6,245 nucleotides of DNA from Patescibacteria group bacterium UBA7522 (GTDB lineage Bacteria > Patescibacteriota > CPR2 > UBA1875): contig DLNA01000012.1 in assembly GCA_002476865.1 (NCBI GenBank), forward strand, positions 6,001-12,245, in the 5' to 3' direction. Position numbers and translations under genes: made by a program. Positions 1-6,053 of the stretch are shown piece by piece; the stretch's first letter is position 1; each line of letters starts with the position of its first letter. The notes under the pieces were generated by a model. It saw only the letters and a list, made by a program, of their open reading frames with translations. It ran no database searches and had not been told where the DNA came from.

Positions 1-26
1 AGGGTCGGCTCTTTCGAGCCGACCCT
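1..26 (-). terminator. Perfect hairpin after the small-protein operon, probable intrinsic terminator
   Basis: Bases 1-11 and 16-26 are perfect inverted repeats (11 bp, mostly G/C) around a 4-base loop. Read on the minus strand, the loop is GAAA closed by a C-G pair, a stable GNRA tetraloop. The stem begins inside the TAG stop codon of the small gene ending at 25, which is the usual place for a compact rho-independent terminator. The U-tract that should follow lies beyond the left edge of the window, so terminator function is not proven. On the plus strand the hairpin is followed by a sequence with no T-run, so a plus-strand role is less likely. Confidence 0.65.
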
Positions 27-240
27 AATCCTTACAAGGTACGATCCTCCCCTTCTTACACTTTCCCGAAGTTGCCCATTCAATGCACCTAGGGTCTTTT
101 GTGTCCTCGGGGTGCCTCACCTCGCAATCGCCACAGACCCGATCAATGCGCTTTGAAGCAGCATAGGCCACAATTAGCCAAGTCGGGAAGCCCGTTACGA
201 AAGAGGCGAGAAGCCAGATTGCTCTCTTTTCGGAAGACAT
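25..240 (-). CDS. Small single-TM protein with a cysteine-rich tail, function unknown
   Basis: I do not recognise this 71-residue protein. One hydrophobic stretch, about residues 7-28, could be an N-terminal membrane anchor or uncleaved signal. It is followed by a hydrophilic segment with five cysteines: C36 and C39 form a CxxC pair, then C52, C61 and C69, with H43 nearby. The pattern could bind a metal such as zinc or form disulfides outside the membrane; both are inference. The start is well supported: ATG at 240 has the SD GGAAGGAG (256-249) 8 nt upstream. The gene lies 5 nt after the upstream 88-residue gene, whose TGA stop directly follows the SD, so coupled translation is likely. A strong hairpin begins in its stop codon. 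GC content is about 50%, clearly above the rest of the window. SD, spacing and hairpin together argue for a real gene rather than a chance reading frame. Confidence 0.6.
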   Translation of the reverse strand: MSSEKRAIWLLASFVTGFPTWLIVAYAASKRIDRVCGDCEVRHPEDTKDPRCIEWATSGKCKKGRIVPCKD

Positions 241-245
241 CTATC

Positions 246-512
246 TCACTCCTTCCAAAGAACGTTACAGAGACAAACCCCCTCTAGAGCCATAAAGACG
301 CTTGGCGACTCGGTACACCTTATCACCGATCCGAAGCGACAAACGATGAAATGATGATCATCTTTTAGTATTACCGCTTCGGCCCCACTTACAGGACAGA
401 TGTAGATTCCAAGGTAATTGAGCTCCGATCTTCTTGAAATGGGAACAAGATTCAGAATCTCCCGAACACGTGTCGGAACCCTTTCGCTTCTTATCACCTC
501 ATGGACGTTCAT
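246..512 (-). CDS. Hypothetical 88-residue protein with five cysteines, first gene of a small operon
   Basis: No family is recognised. The 88-residue product starts with a charged, arginine-rich segment (residues 1-30). A more hydrophobic beta-like part follows, with cysteines at C39 (in a CP pair), C58, C66, C80 and C82, and an HH pair at 53-54. There is no clear membrane helix or signal peptide. The ATG at 512 is preceded by the SD GAGAGGA (526-520) with a 7-nt spacer, and a promoter-like TTGATT-17-TAAAAT lies further upstream. The TGA stop immediately follows, in transcription order, the SD of the next gene, giving a tight two-gene operon. Cysteines in both products could point to a shared redox or metal-related role, but nothing in the sequence proves it. 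The coding evidence is SD, operon spacing and composition, not homology. Confidence 0.55.
   Translation of the reverse strand: MNVHEVIRSERVPTRVREILNLVPISRRSELNYLGIYICPVSGAEAVILKDDHHFIVCRFGSVIRCTESPSVFMALEGVCLCNVLWKE
249..256 (-). promoter_or_regulatory. Shine-Dalgarno site of the 71-residue gene
   Basis: On the minus strand this reads GGAAGGAG, a near-perfect anti-SD match, 8 nt before the ATG at 240. It sits at the 3' end of the preceding gene and the TGA of that gene follows it directly. This is typical of translational coupling and is the main reason to accept the short downstream gene. Confidence 0.75.
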
Positions 513-519
513 CTGGGGA

Positions 520-526
520 TCCTCTC
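520..526 (-). promoter_or_regulatory. Shine-Dalgarno site of the 88-residue gene
   Basis: The minus strand reads GAGAGGA, 7 nt before the ATG at 512. It decides the start of the 88-residue gene. It contrasts with the U32 and ATPase genes in this window, which have no SD. Confidence 0.65.
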
Positions 527-544
527 GTTTTTTCGGATTTTGAT

Positions 545-573
545 ATTTTAAAACTTATTTTCAACTTAATCAA
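545..573 (-). promoter_or_regulatory. Predicted promoter of the small-protein operon
   Basis: On the minus strand TTGATT (573-568, 4 of 6 consensus matches) and TAAAAT (550-545, 5 of 6) are separated by 17 bp. Transcription would start near 538, leaving a leader of about 25 nt that includes the SD. The -35 box lies inside the inverted repeat 558-581. The region is AT-rich, so a chance match is possible, but its position in front of an SD-led gene supports it. Confidence 0.5.
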
Positions 574-581
574 GTTGAAAA
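558..581. repeat. Perfect inverted repeat between divergent promoters, candidate operator
   Basis: Arms TTTTCAACTT (558-567) and AAGTTGAAAA (572-581) are exact reverse complements separated by AATC. The dyad centre, 569.5, is 19.5 bp from the near edge of the -10 box on each side (589 on plus, 550 on minus), so it covers both -35 regions. That is a classical position for a repressor or activator dimer acting on both promoters. Each arm has only two C/G positions and neither strand has a following T-run, so an intrinsic terminator is less likely. The binding protein is unknown, and neither neighbour is a recognisable regulator. Confidence 0.55.
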
Positions 582-594
582 ACTTTGATATAAT
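566..594 (+). promoter_or_regulatory. Predicted promoter of the U32-family gene
   Basis: A perfect -10 box TATAAT lies at 589-594. With a 17-bp spacer the -35 position is TTAATC (566-571), only 3 of 6 consensus, so strength rests on the -10 box or on an activator at the overlapping palindrome. Transcription starting about 7 nt after the -10 would begin near 601, only about 4 nt before the ATG at 605. The transcript would therefore be almost leaderless, in keeping with the absence of an SD. Confidence 0.6.
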
Positions 595-604
595 CAGCCG
601 GACA

Positions 605-1921
605 ATGATTAAAAAACCAGAGTTAATTTTACCAGGCGGAGATCTTCCTAGAACAAAGATCGCCCTCGATTTCGGCGCTGATGCTGTCTATGTTGGCCTG
701 AATAAATATTCCCTCCGAAAAGGTGAGGTTCGTTTTGATATACATGAAATCGGTGAAGCGATTGAATATGCACACTCTTTGGGAAAAAAAATCTATGTGA
801 CTTTCAATATTTTTGCTCATAATGAGCACCTCAAAGGAATCGAGAAAGATATGAAAGAAATTGCCACACTTAACCCTGACGCTTTTATTATGGCTGACAT
901 CGGCGTGATTCAAATAGCCAAGAGGATTGCCCCAAAGGTTCCGATTCACATTTCAACTCAAGCCAACACCACCAACATTGAAGATGTAAGATTTTGGCGG
1001 TCAATCGGAGCTAAAAGAGTGGTCCTGGCCCGAGAGTTAACGTTAAAGGAGATCGCAGAAATCCATAAAGCGGCCCCAGAGATTGAACTTGAAGTTTTTA
1101 CCCACGGCTCAATGTGTATCGCCTACTCGGGTAGATGCCTACTTTCAAATTATATGACCAGCCGTCATTCAAATCTTGGCGATTGCGCCCAACCATGTAG
1201 ATGGAACTATCGCGTTGCCCAAGTTTCTAATGACAAATTTCAAGTTTTAAACAGAAATTCGAAATTAAAAAATGAATCAAAATTCAAAATTCAAAATTCA
1301 AAATTCTTTTTGGAGGAAAGTCAGCGTCCAGGCGAATATTTTGAGATTGAAGAGATGGAAACCGGCACAAACATTATGAGCTCAAAAGATCTTTGCACAA
1401 TTGAATATATCGACAAAATGATTGGGGCAGGCGTTACGGGATTTAAAATAGAGGGTCGAAATAAAACAGATTATTACTTAGCAGCAACCACTATCGCCTA
1501 TCGCGAGGCCATCAATTTGGCAATTAAAAAAAAGTACACCCCAAAAGAAAAGAACAGATTAAAAAAAGAGTTAGGAAAAATCGCTCACCGCAATTACACA
1601 ACCGGCTTTCTGTTCGGTGACGCTAAAAAAGGAGAGACCTATCAAGGACGAAGTCCAATAGAAATTTATAGATATATTGGGATAGTCAAAGAAGAGAAGG
1701 GCAAAAAAGAAAGATTACACACAATCATAGTTAAAAATAAAATTAGAAAAAATATGGATGTTGAGATTCTGACACCAGGCGGTCTAAAAAAAGATAAAAT
1801 TTTAAGAATATTTGATCAGGGCTTTGAGACAAATGAAATTAACCCTGGCAGAGAAAATCAAGCTGCCGATATTATTTTATCCAAAAACCACAAAAAAGAT
1901 TCCATATTAAGAGCAAAATAA
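605..1921 (+). CDS. Peptidase U32 family protein, probable tRNA (uridine-34) hydroxylase, TrhP/YegQ-like
   Basis: This 438-residue protein belongs to the U32 family. Named 'peptidases', many members are iron-sulfur RNA or ubiquinone hydroxylases; TrhP makes 5-hydroxyuridine at the tRNA wobble position. The N-terminal barrel opens with KPELILPGGDLP (residues 4-15) and GADAVYVG (24-31). HISTQANTTN lies at 115-124. The family signature runs from E163 to S181 (E-x-F-x2-G-S-M-C-x4-G-x-C-x-L-S). Candidate cluster ligands are C171, C178, C194 and C264, with C198 also present. SSKDLC (259-264) and KIEGR (281-285) match the TrhP branch. Residues from about 345 fit the C-terminal U32 domain. Length agrees with TrhP proteins once an extra 31-residue stretch (about 206-236) is discounted. 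I chose the ATG at 605 because family homology begins there; the open frame reaches back to 434 but has no homology and crosses the promoter. There is no SD. The exact substrate is inferred. Confidence 0.85.
   Translation: MIKKPELILPGGDLPRTKIALDFGADAVYVGLNKYSLRKGEVRFDIHEIGEAIEYAHSLGKKIYVTFNIFAHNEHLKGIEKDMKEIATLNPDAFIMADIGVIQIAKRIAPKVPIHISTQANTTNIEDVRFWRSIGAKRVVLARELTLKEIAEIHKAAPEIELEVFTHGSMCIAYSGRCLLSNYMTSRHSNLGDCAQPCRWNYRVAQVSNDKFQVLNRNSKLKNESKFKIQNSKFFLEESQRPGEYFEIEEMETGTNIMSSKDLCTIEYIDKMIGAGVTGFKIEGRNKTDYYLAATTIAYREAINLAIKKKYTPKEKNRLKKELGKIAHRNYTTGFLFGDAKKGETYQGRSPIEIYRYIGIVKEEKGKKERLHTIIVKNKIRKNMDVEILTPGGLKKDKILRIFDQGFETNEINPGRENQAADIILSKNHKKDSILRAK
1220..1312 (+). other. In-frame, repeat-derived insertion in the U32 gene (about 31 codons)
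   Basis: In TrhP-type proteins the motif CRWxY is followed closely by a segment like RPGEYFxIEE. Here CRWNY (198-202) and RPGEYFEIEE (241-250) are separated by a Lys/Asn/Phe/Ser-rich stretch, about residues 206-236, that I cannot match to the family. The DNA is very AT-rich, contains a heptamer tandem repeat, and keeps the reading frame open. It looks like a low-complexity intergenic-type repeat that entered the gene, placed in a loop between barrel and cluster-binding segments. The edges are approximate, as they come from remembered family motifs and not from an alignment. Confidence 0.5.
1277..1306 (+). repeat. Tandem heptamer repeat TCAAAAT, about 4.3 copies
   Basis: Four perfect consecutive copies of TCAAAAT run from 1277 to 1304, followed by TC. 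Because 7 is not a multiple of 3, the array is read in all three frames in turn, giving a peptide with a period of 7 residues (SKFKIQN then SKF). Gain or loss of single units would shift the frame of the U32 gene, so length variation would switch it off unless three units change together. Confidence 0.9.
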
Positions 1922-1944
1922 TTTAATAGAATATTCGCCTCCGT

Positions 1945-4590
1945 TTATTTTTTGAGTCGAACAAAAAACTTGTCCACCTCGATAACAACAAATATTAGTA
2001 GGGCAAGCGAAGTCAATAACATCCAATCCGAAAAGTTGAGCATTACTAGGCCGAAAATATTACGCAAGGGCTCAATAAAAATTATCAAAAACTGGAATAA
2101 AACAGAGATTAAAATTCCAAAAATTAAATATCGATTATTAAAAATACTAGTTTTTAAAATAGAAGTTTTTTCACTCTTAGCATTAAAGGCATTAAACCAT
2201 TGACAGATCACTAAAAAGAAAAAAAGACGAGTTCTGGCCTCGCTTTCTCCTAACGGCAGATAGGCATCAAAAATCAAAAGACCGACTATCGCCATTGTTA
2301 AACCAACTAAAATAGTTCGCCTAATAATTCGGCTCGAAATAATATGCTCTTTCGGATCTCTTGGTGGTTGTTTTAAATGATCCTTTTCAGATGGCTCCAT
2401 TCCAAGCGGAATCACCGCGGGAGTATCGGTCGCTAAATTCATCCAAAGAATTTGAACCGGAGAAAGAACCAGCGGCATACCAGCCAAAAGACCACCGACA
2501 ACTGTTAAAATCTCACCTACATTAGTTGAGAATAAATAGTAAATTGTTTTTCTTATATTTTCAAAGATTGTTCTACCCTCTTCAACTGCATTAACTATTG
2601 CACTAAAATTATCGTCGGTTAAAACCATATCGGCAGCTTCTTTGGCAGCATCCGTTCCAGCTAGCCCCATCGCCACACCGATATCGGCCTTGACAAGGGC
2701 GGGGACATCATTAACACCGTCGCCTGTCATAGCCACTATCTCGCCCTGATCCTTTAGGGCCTCTATTATCTGGTACTTTGCTTTCGGTCTAATTCTGGCA
2801 AAAACAGCTGCTCTAGATATTAAACGATCAATTTTTATTCGACTTCCACTCTCAAACTCAGAGACGTCTATTGCCTTCCCTGTTCGATCTATAATACCAA
2901 GGTCGTGCCCAATTCTTTCAGCCGTTGAAAGATGATCACCCGTTAGCATCAAAACCTTAATCCCGGCATTTTGACATATAGAAATTGCCTGCTTTGCACC
3001 CAAACGATATGTATCCTTCATGCCAACAAAACCAAGCAGATTAAAACCATCCTTCGTATCAGTCAAGGTTAACGATTCCCCCGTTTTATCAATTTTTTCA
3101 GCTATCGCAAGAACTCTTAGTCCTCTCTCTGCCATATCTTTAGAAACTTGCTCTAGCTCTGCCCTTTTTGAGCTATTTATCTTTTTACCCATAAAAATAT
3201 CTGAGCGTTTTAATATCTCCTCAAAGGCCCCCTTTATAAAAACCATTTCTTTCCCCGATTTAATATTTTGAGAAACCATAAATTTTCGCTCCGAAGAGAA
3301 CGGTATCTCTGCTGTACGAGGATTCTTTTTTAATATTTCCGATTTTATGACGCCCGCCTTATAAGCAGCAACAAGTAATGCAGCATCTACCGGATCACCA
3401 AGAACACTAAATGACTTTTCGCCTTTTTTAATTTCACCTTCGCTTGTTAAGACAGCTACCCCCAAAAGATCAATGATGGCTTTTGAAGGTTTTATCGATT
3501 TTCCGTCTTTTAAAAAATCTCCCTTTAATCCATAGCCATCTCCGGTAACCTCAAACGTACTGCCGACATAAACCTCAACTACCGAAAGTTTGTTGTGAGT
3601 TAAGGTCCCTGTTTTGTCACTAGCAATAACCGTTGTTGTTCCCAGAGTTTCAACCGCTGAAAGATTTCTAATGATTGCCTTTTTCTTGGCCATTCTTTTC
3701 ATTCCTAAAACCAAAATGACCGTAATCGCTACTGGTAATCCCTCTGGTATAGCAGAAACAGCTAAAGAAACCGCCGTTTCAAACATCAGAAGCGGCTCAA
3801 ATCCAGATATCGTTCCAAGAACGTAAACAAATATAGATATCAAAAGGACCGCAAAACCGATTTGTTTACTAAATTTCTCTAATTTGAGTTGAAGTGGCGT
3901 TTTAGTGTGAAACTCGTCAGCCACAATCTCCCCAATTTTTCCAAACTCTGTTTTATTCCCTGTTGCAAAAACTACGGCAAGCCCCCGACCAACCGCAACA
4001 GTTGTGCCCATATAAACAATATTGTTTGTCTCGTTGATAGTTTTGGCTTTTGATTCTCGATCCGATTTATCAACATAGCTTGATTCACCCGTCAGAGAGG
4101 CCTCATTAACCTGAAGGCCGTATGCCTCAACTACTCTTGCATCTGCCGGTATCTTTACGCCTTCCGAGAGTTCTATTATGTCACCAGGGACAATTTCGGT
4201 TGAAAGAATTGTTTTTTTATTGCCTCCTCGTATAACAACCGACTTTAAAGCGGAAATTTTTTTAAGCTCATCGATTGTATTTTCGGCTTTTTCCTCCTGA
4301 AAATAACCGATCAGAGCATTTACAATTATTATAAAAAAAATTATCGAGGCATCAATAAAATGATTTAAAAACAAAGCAATAATTCCCGCAATTATTAATA
4401 TGTAAATTAAAGGACTTTTAAAGTTTGATATAAATATCGATAATTTACTTTTTTTACCACGACTCTCGAGCTCATTAAGACCGTTCTCCACTAATCTAAG
4501 CTTGGCCTCGTGCTCACTAAGGCCTTCTTTTTTTGTCTTTAGGGATTCAAGAACTTCCCCCTCCGTTAGATTCCAAATTTTCTCAATCAC
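1945..4590 (-). CDS. P2-type cation-transporting ATPase, calcium-pump type (PacL/SERCA-like)
   Basis: The 881-residue protein is a full-length P2 ATPase, expected to pump Ca2+ (or another cation) out of the cytoplasm using ATP. It has a cation-ATPase N-terminal domain (about 4-70). The actuator domain carries TGES (167-170). The phosphorylation motif is DKTGTLTHN with D325. The nucleotide-binding KGA is at 453-455, and the hinge motifs are MLTGD (548-552) and TGDGVND (622-628). Ten membrane helices fit: M1-M2 about 59-97, M3-M4 244-297, M5-M6 682-730, M7-M10 757-874. Ion-site residues match SERCA in M4 (PEGLP, E283), M5 (N690, E693) and M6 (N718, T721, D722). The SERCA M8 glutamate is replaced by Q797, so ion number and selectivity are uncertain. 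The GTG start at 4590 is the first standard start in the open frame; it has no SD but a TATAAT box 7 nt upstream. It converges on the U32 gene with a 23-nt gap, in which I see no terminator hairpin. Confidence 0.92.
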   Translation of the reverse strand: MIEKIWNLTEGEVLESLKTKKEGLSEHEAKLRLVENGLNELESRGKKSKLSIFISNFKSPLIYILIIAGIIALFLNHFIDASIIFFIIIVNALIGYFQEEKAENTIDELKKISALKSVVIRGGNKKTILSTEIVPGDIIELSEGVKIPADARVVEAYGLQVNEASLTGESSYVDKSDRESKAKTINETNNIVYMGTTVAVGRGLAVVFATGNKTEFGKIGEIVADEFHTKTPLQLKLEKFSKQIGFAVLLISIFVYVLGTISGFEPLLMFETAVSLAVSAIPEGLPVAITVILVLGMKRMAKKKAIIRNLSAVETLGTTTVIASDKTGTLTHNKLSVVEVYVGSTFEVTGDGYGLKGDFLKDGKSIKPSKAIIDLLGVAVLTSEGEIKKGEKSFSVLGDPVDAALLVAAYKAGVIKSEILKKNPRTAEIPFSSERKFMVSQNIKSGKEMVFIKGAFEEILKRSDIFMGKKINSSKRAELEQVSKDMAERGLRVLAIAEKIDKTGESLTLTDTKDGFNLLGFVGMKDTYRLGAKQAISICQNAGIKVLMLTGDHLSTAERIGHDLGIIDRTGKAIDVSEFESGSRIKIDRLISRAAVFARIRPKAKYQIIEALKDQGEIVAMTGDGVNDVPALVKADIGVAMGLAGTDAAKEAADMVLTDDNFSAIVNAVEEGRTIFENIRKTIYYLFSTNVGEILTVVGGLLAGMPLVLSPVQILWMNLATDTPAVIPLGMEPSEKDHLKQPPRDPKEHIISSRIIRRTILVGLTMAIVGLLIFDAYLPLGESEARTRLFFFLVICQWFNAFNAKSEKTSILKTSIFNNRYLIFGILISVLFQFLIIFIEPLRNIFGLVMLNFSDWMLLTSLALLIFVVIEVDKFFVRLKK

Positions 4591-4597
4591 TAAGAGT

Positions 4598-4625
4598 ATT
4601 ATAACAAGAATGAACCGAAGGTAAA
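4598..4625 (-). promoter_or_regulatory. Predicted promoter of the ATPase gene, giving a leaderless mRNA
   Basis: The minus strand has a perfect TATAAT (4603-4598), 16 bp after TTTACC (4625-4620, 4 of 6 matches to TTGACA). Exactly 7 nt separate the -10 box from the GTG start at 4590, so RNA would begin at or next to the start codon. The absence of any SD fits leaderless translation. The gene could also be reached by read-through from the ligase-protease gene, which ends 53 nt upstream on the same strand. Confidence 0.6.
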
Positions 4626-4643
4626 GCTCACTGAATTAACTAT

Positions 4644-6053
4644 CTAACTATTTCTTTTTAACGTAGTATCGATCAAAAATCCTCTTAAATCATTCTTGCC
4701 AAGCAAAACAACATAATTCAAGCTTCTTCTATCCGCGATTGACGCTCTTAAAATAATGTTTTTATCATTAATTTTCGCGGGGATTTCAATCTTCACCCGA
4801 TAATCAAATCCTGAAGCGCTTCTAATATGAGCAACCTTAACAACATCTCTGTGTTTATAAAGAAGATTTTTGTAGGCCCTTCTTTCTTCTTTTTCCTTAT
4901 TGGCCAATTCGGCATGAGCAATGCTTTCATAATAATCAACCACGTCACCATAACCCAGCTCCCGTGCTAAGTTTTTATCAATCGAAGAGGACTCCGCACC
5001 GGTATCAACCTTGCAAGAGACGCAAACCTCCTTGCCCTTTTTGCCCACAAAGCAAATTTTTTCCGTTAGTCCTATCAGCTCTCTTCCGGATATCGCTTCC
5101 AGCTCTTCGTCAATCTCACCCCCAAAAAGGTCCTTCGCCAAGCGCACCGCCTTGCTTTCAGTAATGTTTTTAATTTTTTTAACTTTATCCAACCGCTCTT
5201 TAAGACCATCTTCGTTTGCAACTTGAATACCAAGACCTGGTCTGGCATTAAGCTCGACAACCATTGGGCCATTATCGCGATCGATGATTATATCTACCCC
5301 CAAATAGCCGAGACCAGATGATCTAAAGCATTGATGAGAAATACGAAGAATTTTTGTCCAATATGGTATTTTTATTCCAGAGAGTTTTAAATTTTTACCG
5401 GGAACAAGCTCTATAACTCGACCATTTTTTATCGCCGTTGTCGTAATCCCGCGAGCCATATCTATCCCTACCCCCACAGCGCCACGGCTTATATTTGCCT
5501 TACCCTCGGATTCTTCTGTGGGTAAACGAAGCATCGCCATTATCGGAACACCCTTAAAAACAATTACCCTAATATCAGGAATTCCTCGATAAGAATAGGG
5601 TTTGAAAATTGGGTGCATTTTTATTCTTTCTTCAAAAACAGCTGGACTCGGTTTGGGCGTAATCCCAAAAGAAAACTGACCATCCAATGTGTTGTAAACA
5701 TGACTTTTAATGTCGTTAGCAGAGTGCTTTCTTTTGTCTGCCAAGATCCAGCGACCGTCTTTACCGCGATTATAATAAATATTTATGCCCGCGCCCTTAA
5801 CACCACGAGCCGGCTTTAAAACAAAGCTTTTTGGCAAACTCTCAAAATCGAATTTTTCAATATCGGATCTTTTTCTAATGATCCCATAAACAGCCGGAGC
5901 GGGAATTTCAAGTTCTTTTAAGATCTTTTTAGTTAAAAGTTTATTGTCGGCATATTTTTTTTGCCCACGGTTATAACGACGATGGATTCTGTTGCGCTCA
6001 TTCATCCCCAGTATTTCATGCCGGCCTAAAAATGTTTTATAAGCGTTATTCAC
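4644..6053 (-). CDS. RimK-like ATP-grasp ligase fused to a RimB-type retropepsin-like aspartic protease
   Basis: This 469-residue protein has two enzyme domains. Residues 1-285 match the 'alpha-L-glutamate ligase-like' ATP-grasp family: LGMNERN (15-21), DNKLLTKK (36-43), FVLKPARG with K80, VFEERI (139-144), PDIRVIVF (159-166) and MLRLPT (174-179). The metal/ATP residues are in YLGVDIIID (D254) and VELNARPG (E267, N269). Such enzymes join an amino acid, often glutamate, to a carboxylate through an acyl phosphate. A charged linker (285-323) leads to a domain at about 324-465 of the retropepsin-like family often annotated 'ATP-dependent zinc protease'. It has VDTGAESSS with D350 as catalytic aspartate, and YVVLLGKNDL (447-456) near the end. 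These domains are usually separate proteins, so the fusion is unusual. The GTG start at 6053 overlaps the upstream membrane gene by 8 nt (GTGAATAA) and leaves a normal N-terminus before LGMN. No signal peptide or membrane helix is seen. The natural substrate is unknown. Confidence 0.85.
   Translation of the reverse strand: MNNAYKTFLGRHEILGMNERNRIHRRYNRGQKKYADNKLLTKKILKELEIPAPAVYGIIRKRSDIEKFDFESLPKSFVLKPARGVKGAGINIYYNRGKDGRWILADKRKHSANDIKSHVYNTLDGQFSFGITPKPSPAVFEERIKMHPIFKPYSYRGIPDIRVIVFKGVPIMAMLRLPTEESEGKANISRGAVGVGIDMARGITTTAIKNGRVIELVPGKNLKLSGIKIPYWTKILRISHQCFRSSGLGYLGVDIIIDRDNGPMVVELNARPGLGIQVANEDGLKERLDKVKKIKNITESKAVRLAKDLFGGEIDEELEAISGRELIGLTEKICFVGKKGKEVCVSCKVDTGAESSSIDKNLARELGYGDVVDYYESIAHAELANKEKEERRAYKNLLYKHRDVVKVAHIRSASGFDYRVKIEIPAKINDKNIILRASIADRRSLNYVVLLGKNDLRGFLIDTTLKRNS

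Noticed and set aside
99..287. 62-codon open frame on the plus strand opposite the small-protein operon
   Set aside because: The minus-strand genes have good SDs, tight spacing and a following hairpin. The plus-strand product is arginine/proline/serine-rich, as expected for a shadow frame.
517..522. GGATCC site at the composition boundary as evidence of a cloned or chimeric junction
   Set aside because: A single 6-bp site is expected by chance and it lies inside a sensible SD and leader. The composition change itself is reported separately.
434..604. N-terminal extension of the U32 gene from an ATG at 434
   Set aside because: Family homology starts right after the ATG at 605. The extension overlaps the promoter-like boxes, the palindrome and the SD-led gene on the other strand, and has no recognisable domain.
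629..949. 106-codon open frame on the minus strand inside the U32 gene
   Set aside because: It lies fully antisense to a conserved, strongly supported gene, and its translation resembles no family. Similar antisense or shifted frames at 1952-2203, 3020-3271, 3614-3826, 4964-5272 and 5613-5819 were rejected for the same reason.
1277..1306. Heptamer array as a CRISPR or iteron cluster
   Set aside because: Units are directly adjacent without spacers, very short and AT-only apart from one C, and lie inside a coding region.
1922..1944. Terminator between the convergent U32 and ATPase genes
   Set aside because: No inverted repeat of useful length is visible in or just around the 23-nt gap, only AT-rich sequence.
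6001..6005. ATG at codon 17 as the start of the ligase-protease gene
   Set aside because: It would remove residues normally preceding LGMN in the family. The GTG at 6053 has an SD-like AAGGA and an 8-nt overlap typical of coupled genes.
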